21,033 nucleotides of DNA from an uncultured Gemella sp. (GTDB lineage Bacteria; Bacillota; Bacilli; Staphylococcales; Gemellaceae), in contig NZ_CAAFUZ010000049.1 in the NCBI RefSeq assembly GCF_900766305.1, forward strand, positions 1 to 21,033, read 5' to 3'. Both the position numbers and the translations under genes were made by a program. Below the pieces are notes generated by a model. It saw nothing but the letters and a program-made list of their open reading frames with translations, was not told the origin of the DNA and did no database searches. Numbering within the stretch: position 1 is the stretch's first letter; each line of letters opens with the position of its first letter. Shown here piece after piece: positions 16,165-21,033 of the stretch.

Positions 16165-16749
16165 ATGAAAGAATTAATTTTAGCATCGAATAATGCACAC
16201 AAAGTTGAAGAAATTAAAAGCATATTGAGTGATTATAATATTCTAACATTAAAAGATATTAATTTTACTGAAGAAATCATTGAAGATGGGACAACTTTTG
16301 AGGAAAATGCTTTGATCAAAGCAAGAACAATTTCTAAATATTCAGGGAAAGCTGCTATAGCTGATGATAGTGGACTTAGTGTTGATCTTCTAGATGGTCG
16401 CCCTGGAGTTTATTCAGCAAGATATTCAAAAGAACAAACTGATTCAAAAAATATAGAGAAAGTTTTATCTGAATTAGATGGTAAGAAATCAAATGCTAAG
16501 TTTGTATCAGTTATAGCTTTAGTTAAACCAGATGGGACAGAATTTACTTTTAGAGGGGAATGCCATGGTGAAATTATCTCTGAGTTAAGAGGTAGCAATG
16601 GCTTTGGATATGATCCTATATTCTATGTTCCGAGTTTAGATAAAACATTTGCAGAATTAAGTTCTGAAGAAAAAAATAGTATCAGTCATCGAAAAGAATC
16701 ATTGGAGAAATTTTCTAATTTTTTGAAAGAAGAAAATAATGAAAACTAA
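16165..16749 (+). CDS. rdgB: XTP/dITP diphosphatase (RdgB/HAM1 family)
   Basis: This house-cleaning enzyme hydrolyses dITP, XTP and ITP to monophosphates, keeping deaminated purines out of DNA and RNA. In the 194-residue form chosen here, motifs are LASNNAHKVEEI (6-17), FEENALIKA (45-53), ADDSGL with catalytic Asp68 (67-72), GRPGVYSARY, and GSNGFGYDPIF followed by SHR near the C-terminus. The start is ATG 16165 with AGGAG at 16154-16158; an in-frame ATG at 16144 adds 7 residues that overlap murI and lack a ribosome site. The 3' end overlaps the ferredoxin gene by 11 bases, indicating translational coupling. Confidence 0.95.
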   Translation: MKELILASNNAHKVEEIKSILSDYNILTLKDINFTEEIIEDGTTFEENALIKARTISKYSGKAAIADDSGLSVDLLDGRPGVYSARYSKEQTDSKNIEKVLSELDGKKSNAKFVSVIALVKPDGTEFTFRGECHGEIISELRGSNGFGYDPIFYVPSLDKTFAELSSEEKNSISHRKESLEKFSNFLKEENNEN

Positions 16750-16951
16750 AATAATACGAGAAGATTGTATTGCCTGTGGTAACTGCAATGCGATATGTCC
16801 GGATGTATATGATTATGATGAAGATGGAATAGCGTATTGCATTATCGATGATAATAAGATGACTGAGGAAGTTGCTGAAAAGTATCGTAGTTTAGTCTTA
16901 GAAGCAAAAGATAATTGTCCTACTGAGGCAGTTTTTGTAGAAGAAGACTAG
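16739..16951 (+). CDS. Single-cluster [4Fe-4S] ferredoxin
   Basis: A 70-residue ferredoxin, a soluble low-potential electron carrier. CIACGNC gives Cys10, Cys13 and Cys16 and the distal CP motif gives Cys60, the four ligands of one [4Fe-4S] cluster in the monocluster family. Two more cysteines, Cys20 (in AICP) and Cys34, are not needed for the cluster. In Thermotoga and Desulfovibrio monocluster ferredoxins an extra pair forms a disulfide, whereas Bacillus ferredoxin has Ala at the first of these sites. The protein is acidic, as expected. The ATG overlaps the end of the rdgB gene. No partner oxidoreductase is in the window, so the redox partner is unknown. Confidence 0.93.
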   Translation: MKTKIIREDCIACGNCNAICPDVYDYDEDGIAYCIIDDNKMTEEVAEKYRSLVLEAKDNCPTEAVFVEED

Positions 16952-16964
16952 AAAGGAGAGAAGA

Positions 16965-19286
16965 TTGAGCAATAAAAAAACAAAAAGTACAAAAAAAACA
17001 AGTAAAACTAATAAAAACAAGAAAACCACTAAGGTAAGTGGTAAAAATACAAGTGTAAAGAAAACTCCGAAGAAAAATGTTATTCCTGTTTTGTCTAAAG
17101 AAGCCTATCGTGGATTATATTTTGTAATTTCTGTTCTTATAGTAATTTTATCTGTTTTACAAATGGGATTTATTGGTAGATTTTTTGATACACTTTTTAA
17201 ATATTTATTCGGAAGTTTTAGTTATCTTATCTATATAATTATAGTTGCAACTCCAATATATTATATTATGAATAAAAAACTAAAAACACCAGCAATTATA
17301 GTAATATTATTAATTTTGATAGATTTTCTATTTCAGTTAATTTACATTGGTAATAGTGAGAATAATTTATTAGGTTTTAACGATATTTATAATAATAGAA
17401 TTAGTTCATATGGTGGTGGATTGATATCATACTATCCTGTTAGATTCTTAATTTATTTATTATCTTACTATGGTTCATTATTAGTAATAATATCAGCTAT
17501 TATAACAGTTATATTTTTATATTTTAATATTAATCATAGGGAGTTAGTCTTAAGGACTAAACATCATATAGTTAATGCATTTGATAAAAATGAATATGTA
17601 GAAGATACATTAGATGATTATCAAGAAGAAGATGATATTATTTATGATGAATATAACTCGACTGATGTTAATAGAGAAAACTCTAATGAACAAAGATATA
17701 ATAAAATTAAAGATAAGGATTTAGTTGTTGATATAAGAGAATTCAAAGAAGACGAAGAATTTTATGACGAGGAAGTTGTACAACGTCCTTCTAGAAAACA
17801 ACCTAAGTTAAATAAAGAGCATATTTCTGTTGAAGAAGAAACGGTTAATGAAGTAGTTTCGGAAGAGTCATATGATAATTATCAACTTCCACCAGTTACA
17901 CTATTGAATAATCCAGTTAAGAAACAAACTATTACTAAAGGTGATGTAGTAGAGAAATCAAAAATTCTTCAAAGTACATTTAATAACTTTGGTATTGAGG
18001 TTAAGATTGTCAAAGCAATAGTAGGGCCATCGATTACACAGTTCCAGATATTACCGACTCCAGGAACTAAAGTTAGTAAAATAGTAAACTTGAGCAATGA
18101 TATTGCATTAAATCTAGCGGCTAAAGATGTACGTATTGAAGCACCAATTCCTGGTAAATCATTAATAGGTATAGAAATACCGAATACTGTAAATGAGCTT
18201 GTAACGATGAAAGAAGTTTTTGTTAATGATGAGGATAATTCACCACTATCTGTTGCATTAGGTAAAGATGTATCAGGTGAATCGATATTCACGAGAATTG
18301 ATAAAACGCCTCACCTATTAATAGCAGGTTCTACAGGAAGTGGTAAGTCAGTTTGTGTAAATACGATAATTACTAGTATATTATTAAAAAATAAACCAGA
18401 TAAGGTTAAATTGATAATGATAGATCCTAAGATGGTTGAGCTATCGATTTATGATGGTATTCCACATTTACTTACTTCTGTTGTTACAGATCCTGTAAAA
18501 GCAGCTGATGTTCTTCATAAAGTTGTTCTTGAAATGGAAAACAGATACAGAGAGTTTGCAAGAGCTAGAGTAAGAAATATGGAAGGTTATAACAAGATAG
18601 CAGCAAAAGATCCAGATTATAAAGAACTTCCTTATATAGTAGTTATTATAGATGAGTTAGCTGATTTAATGATGGTATCTTCTAAAGAAGTAGAAGAATC
18701 AATTGCTCGAATAGCACAGAAAGCTAGGGCGGCTGGTATACATATGATAATAGCAACTCAAAGACCATCAGTTGATGTAATTACAGGGGTTATTAAAACT
18801 AACATTCCTTCAAGAATTGCGTTTGCGGTAAGTTCTAGTATTGATTCAAGAACTATTCTTGATAAATCAGGTGCAGAAACATTACTTGGTAAGGGTGATA
18901 TGCTTTACTTATCAGCTGATTCAAGTAAACCTGTTCGTGTACAAGGAGCTTTCTTATCTGATGAAGAAGTAGAGAAAGTTGTCGACTTTGTTAAGAGTCA
19001 GTCTGAAGCACAGTACGATCCAAATATGACTCCAAGTGAAGTAAGTTCACAAAATGGAGGCTCATCAGGAGAAGATGTAGATCCGTTATATAAAGAGGTA
19101 CTATTATTTATAGCTAAAACACAGAAAGCTTCTGCTTCGTTACTACAAAGAAGATTTAAAATAGGATATAATAGAGCAGCTCGAATAATAGATATGCTTG
19201 AAGAAGATGGGTACATTGGACCTGTAGATGGAAGTAAACCAAGAAAAGTATTTTTAGAAAAAGAATACGCTGAAGATTACGAATAA
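16965..19286 (+). CDS. ftsK: DNA translocase FtsK/SpoIIIE
   Basis: FtsK/SpoIIIE is a hexameric ATP-driven DNA pump at the septum that clears chromosome DNA during division. The 773-residue protein has a Lys/Thr-rich cytoplasmic head (1-40), four predicted membrane segments (about 50-70, 84-102, 108-127, 160-187), an acidic linker (190-300), the motor with Walker A GSTGSGKS (455-462) and Walker B IIDELADLMM (Asp563, Glu564), and a C-terminal gamma winged helix (about 706-770) that reads polar DNA sites. The start is TTG at 16965, with AAAGGAGAG upstream. Length fits the Firmicute form. It is the last recognised gene before an uncharacterised envelope protein. SpoIIIE versus FtsK/SftA naming cannot be settled; the membrane-anchored layout argues against SftA. 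Confidence 0.95.
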   Translation: MSNKKTKSTKKTSKTNKNKKTTKVSGKNTSVKKTPKKNVIPVLSKEAYRGLYFVISVLIVILSVLQMGFIGRFFDTLFKYLFGSFSYLIYIIIVATPIYYIMNKKLKTPAIIVILLILIDFLFQLIYIGNSENNLLGFNDIYNNRISSYGGGLISYYPVRFLIYLLSYYGSLLVIISAIITVIFLYFNINHRELVLRTKHHIVNAFDKNEYVEDTLDDYQEEDDIIYDEYNSTDVNRENSNEQRYNKIKDKDLVVDIREFKEDEEFYDEEVVQRPSRKQPKLNKEHISVEEETVNEVVSEESYDNYQLPPVTLLNNPVKKQTITKGDVVEKSKILQSTFNNFGIEVKIVKAIVGPSITQFQILPTPGTKVSKIVNLSNDIALNLAAKDVRIEAPIPGKSLIGIEIPNTVNELVTMKEVFVNDEDNSPLSVALGKDVSGESIFTRIDKTPHLLIAGSTGSGKSVCVNTIITSILLKNKPDKVKLIMIDPKMVELSIYDGIPHLLTSVVTDPVKAADVLHKVVLEMENRYREFARARVRNMEGYNKIAAKDPDYKELPYIVVIIDELADLMMVSSKEVEESIARIAQKARAAGIHMIIATQRPSVDVITGVIKTNIPSRIAFAVSSSIDSRTILDKSGAETLLGKGDMLYLSADSSKPVRVQGAFLSDEEVEKVVDFVKSQSEAQYDPNMTPSEVSSQNGGSSGEDVDPLYKEVLLFIAKTQKASASLLQRRFKIGYNRAARIIDMLEEDGYIGPVDGSKPRKVFLEKEYAEDYE

Positions 19287-19300
19287 AAATAAAAACAATA

Positions 19301-19326
19301 GTTTACGTAATTTAAATTATGTCAAC
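19301..19326. promoter_or_regulatory. 26-bp palindrome between ftsK and the envelope protein gene
   Basis: The left half GTTTACGTAATTT and the right half AAATTATGTCAAC are complementary at 11 of 13 positions, with a central TTTAAA and no spacer. Such a spacer-free dyad is more like an operator for a dimeric repressor than an RNA hairpin. It ends 27 bases before the GTG at 19353. I recognise no named box; a matching -35/-10 pair was not found. Confidence 0.45.
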
Positions 19327-19352
19327 TAAAACTAAATTAGAGGTGAATAAAA

Positions 19353-20186
19353 GTGAAAAAAAATAGTAAATTATTAATAGGATTACTAACTATAGTAATT
19401 TTAGCAGTTATTGGATTATCTGCTTATGCATACCAAAAGCAACAAGCACTTAATAATAATAAACCAAAAGTTGAAAAGAAAAAAGAAGATTCTAAATTAG
19501 AGAAATTAATAAAAGAAACAGTTTCTAAATTTGATAAAGAGAATGATTTAAATAAAAAAATTGAAATATTTAAATCAATTCTTGATAAAAAGGATGAAGT
19601 AGCAAAAGAAAACAAAGATAAGCTAAACAGTGAGTATAATGATGCAATTAAAAACATGCGTGAAAAACTAAATAACTCTGTTAAGGATAAAATTAAAAAT
19701 GCTTCATTAAATGATGAAGATAAGAAAAATTCTGAAAAAGTGGACTCTGTTAAGAAAGAGTTAAATGACTTACAATCTACTCTTGAAAAAGAAAAATCAG
19801 TTTTATTTGAAAAAGAAGAAGACTACAATTCTATCGCTCAGAGTATTAAAGATGCGTTAACATCTTTAGAGGCTCCTAAGTCTACAGAATCTAATCAAAC
19901 ACAACAACAGCAGGAAACACAGGCACCAGCTACTGCAGAAACACATGAAGCACCAGCTCCTCAACAACCTGCAAATACATACACACCAAACTATAGTAAT
20001 AGTAGTAACTCTTCTAGTTATAATTCTAATAGTAATACTTCTACTGAGCCTAGAAGATCCAATACTCCATCGAATAGTACAGCAACTACTGAAACACCAA
20101 CTAACAGTGGTGCTACTACAATTCCAGCAGCACCAGCTACTCCAGCAGCACCAGCAGGGACAGAAGCTACGGGAACTGGAGAATAA
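19353..20186 (+). CDS. Unrecognised membrane-anchored or secreted protein with helical domain and low-complexity tail
   Basis: I do not recognise this 277-residue protein. The N-terminus has two Lys and a hydrophobic stretch (about 7-27) ending in SAYAYQ, so it is either a signal anchor or a cleavable signal peptide with AYA before the cut. Residues 40-173 are dominated by Lys, Glu, Asp and Asn with heptad-like hydrophobics and are likely helical bundles or coiled coil. Residues 174-277 are Thr, Pro, Ala, Ser, Asn and Gln rich, ending in an Ala-Pro repeat (PAAPATPAAPAG), and are probably disordered and exposed across the wall. There is no LPxTG sorting signal, cysteine lipobox or LysM domain. 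The start is GTG with AGAGGTGA before it. It may be read through from ftsK; a terminator follows at 20194-20229. Confidence 0.8.
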   Translation: MKKNSKLLIGLLTIVILAVIGLSAYAYQKQQALNNNKPKVEKKKEDSKLEKLIKETVSKFDKENDLNKKIEIFKSILDKKDEVAKENKDKLNSEYNDAIKNMREKLNNSVKDKIKNASLNDEDKKNSEKVDSVKKELNDLQSTLEKEKSVLFEKEEDYNSIAQSIKDALTSLEAPKSTESNQTQQQQETQAPATAETHEAPAPQQPANTYTPNYSNSSNSSSYNSNSNTSTEPRRSNTPSNSTATTETPTNSGATTIPAAPATPAAPAGTEATGTGE

Positions 20187-20193
20187 CCATATT

Positions 20194-20229
20194 AAAATAC
20201 AGGATATATCTAATTATCCTGTATTTTTT
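20194..20229 (+). terminator. Intrinsic terminator after the envelope protein gene
   Basis: AAAATACAGGATA (20194-20206) is perfectly complementary to TATCCTGTATTTT (20215-20227), with an 8-base loop, and the right arm runs into a stretch of six T residues. The A-rich left arm means it may also work for the opposite strand. It separates the 19353 gene from the pgsA promoter. Confidence 0.88.
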
Positions 20230-20230
20230 A

Positions 20231-20259
20231 TTGTAGCAAATTATAGAATATGTTATAAT
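20231..20259 (+). promoter_or_regulatory. Promoter of pgsA
   Basis: TTGTAG (20231-20236) lies 17 bases before a perfect TATAAT (20254-20259), which also has the extended -10 TGT in front (20251-20253). Transcription should start near 20266, giving a leader of about 43 bases that contains GAAGGG before the ATG. Confidence 0.8.
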
Positions 20260-20308
20260 TATTAGTGAATTGAATTTATACTTTAAGTTAGAAGGGTAAG
20301 TAAAAATA

Positions 20309-20878
20309 ATGAATCTACCGAATAAAATAACATTATTTAGAACAATATTAATACCTGTATTTATAGTATTTTTACTAGTTGATATGGGAGGAAGTATTTC
20401 TATTCTAGGAGGAAGAGAAATATCCTTAAATATATTTATAGCAGCATTAATATTTATATTTGCATCATTTACTGATTTTATTGATGGTTATTTAGCAAGA
20501 AAATATAATTTAGTTACAAATATGGGGAAATTCTTAGATCCATTAGCAGATAAACTTCTAGTTGGAAGTGCATTTATAGTTATGGTTGAATTAGGATTAA
20601 TGCATAGTTGGATGGTAGTTGTTGTTATTGCGAGAGAATTTGCTGTAACTGGTTTAAGACTTTTAGCTGTTGAAAAAGGTGAAGTTATACCTGCTGGTAT
20701 TTTAGGAAAACTAAAGACTATTAGTCAATTAATCGCCATAATTCTTATACTATTAGGAAATCCTATTTTTAATACTATAGGATTTAAATTAGATTATATT
20801 CTATTATGGATATCAGTAATTTTAACGATACTATCTGGAATTGAGTATTTCAAAAACTCATTACACGTATTCAAATAA
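20309..20878 (+). CDS. pgsA: CDP-diacylglycerol-glycerol-3-phosphate 3-phosphatidyltransferase
   Basis: PgsA makes phosphatidylglycerol phosphate from CDP-diacylglycerol and glycerol-3-phosphate, the committed step to phosphatidylglycerol and cardiolipin. The 189-residue integral membrane protein has about five to six hydrophobic segments and the complete CDP-alcohol phosphotransferase signature: Asp56, Asp59-Gly60, Ala63-Arg64, Gly73, Asp77 and Asp81, the acidic residues binding the metal. It begins with [11 protein letters not shown], typical of PgsA. It has its own promoter at 20231-20259 and a terminator at 20878-20919. In Bacilli pgsA often precedes cinA and recA; those would lie beyond the right edge, and 155 bases of non-coding DNA follow here. 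Confidence 0.95.
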   Translation: MNLPNKITLFRTILIPVFIVFLLVDMGGSISILGGREISLNIFIAALIFIFASFTDFIDGYLARKYNLVTNMGKFLDPLADKLLVGSAFIVMVELGLMHSWMVVVVIAREFAVTGLRLLAVEKGEVIPAGILGKLKTISQLIAIILILLGNPIFNTIGFKLDYILLWISVILTILSGIEYFKNSLHVFK

Positions 20879-20919
20879 TGTTAGTGATAGGTTCATCCTA
20901 TCCTAGCATTTTTATTTTT
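20878..20919 (+). terminator. Intrinsic terminator after pgsA
   Basis: GATAGG (20886-20891) pairs with CCTATC (20897-20902) around a 5-base loop. The stem continues, past a bulged T, with ATGTTAG (20878-20884) and CTAGCAT (20903-20909), including a G-U pair. A T-rich run (TTTTTATTTTT) follows. It starts at the last base of the pgsA stop codon. Confidence 0.85.
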
Positions 20920-20930
20920 GGTTGTATACT

Positions 20931-20975
20931 AAATCCGGGGCATGGAAAAATTCCAGCCCCGGATTTCAATTTTTA
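20931..20975. terminator. GC-rich perfect hairpin, second terminator or dispersed palindrome
   Basis: AAATCCGGGGC (20931-20941) pairs without mismatch to GCCCCGGATTT (20956-20966). Inside, TGGAA (20943-20947) pairs with TTCCA (20951-20955), leaving one bulged A and a 3-base loop. It is followed by CAATTTTTATAT, enough for weak termination. Its GC content is far above the surrounding DNA. Confidence 0.7.
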
Positions 20976-21033
20976 TATGCAAAAAGACAAATATCCAATA
21001 TAATTAAGGTGTACAAAAATAATTAACTAAGAA

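Noticed and set aside
19945..20265. Open frame of 106 codons in another frame of the envelope protein gene
   Set aside because: Arises from the repetitive CAA/CAG/CCA-rich tail coding, runs through the terminator at 20194-20229 and has no ribosome site.
20976..21004. Possible promoter at the right edge (TATAAT at 20999-21004)
   Set aside because: The -10 is perfect but the -35 (TATGCA) is poor and the gene it would serve is outside the window, so it was not listed.

Overview
The window is about 21 kb of AT-rich chromosome from a low-GC Gram-positive (Bacillota, class Bacilli). The evidence is strong AGGAGG ribosome-binding sites, frequent TTG/GTG starts, and Firmicute gene sets such as yrzL(ireB)-ruvX-yrzB-mltG, ylxM-ffh and ybeY-era-recO, plus GpsB and an MntR-type regulator. 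Base composition and gene order would fit a Gemella-like coccus, but that genus call is an impression and no marker gene was compared. All 24 genes I accept lie on the + strand. I see no tRNA, rRNA, CRISPR array, insertion sequence or prophage.

Layout. (1) Bases 1-323 carry no gene: three consecutive stem-loops (4-59, 73-111, 125-179), then an extended -10 promoter. (2) Bases 324-5957 form one co-directional run: Nif3-like protein, MntR, thymidylate synthase, dihydrofolate reductase, a DegV/FakB lipid-binding protein, IreB, RuvX, YrzB and the transglycosylase MltG. It ends in a terminator at 6026-6066. (3) Bases 6144-10819 hold RsmE, GpsB, CoaBC and PriA, with a promoter before and a terminator after (10877-10920). 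(4) Bases 11007-19286 start at a near-consensus promoter: YlxM, Ffh, TrmL, YbeY, Era, RecO, MurI, the dITP/XTP pyrophosphatase, a ferredoxin and FtsK/SpoIIIE. No terminator is visible before the next gene (19353-20186), an unrecognised membrane-anchored or secreted helical protein with a low-complexity tail; it ends in a terminator at 20194-20229. (5) pgsA (20309-20878) has its own extended -10 promoter and is followed by two hairpins in a row.

Functionally this is housekeeping DNA. Thymidylate synthase and DHFR form a folate cycle pair. MltG, GpsB, MurI, IreB and FtsK link the region to cell-wall growth and division. Ffh/YlxM, TrmL, RsmE, YbeY, Era and RuvX serve protein targeting and RNA maturation. 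PriA, RecO and the nucleotide-sanitising enzyme serve genome maintenance.

I did not find a clearly new biological system. The items most worth a second look are the tandem hairpins at the left edge, the unrecognised envelope protein with a 26-bp palindrome in front of it, the GC-rich hairpin near the right edge, and residue-level oddities in PriA, RecO and DHFR.
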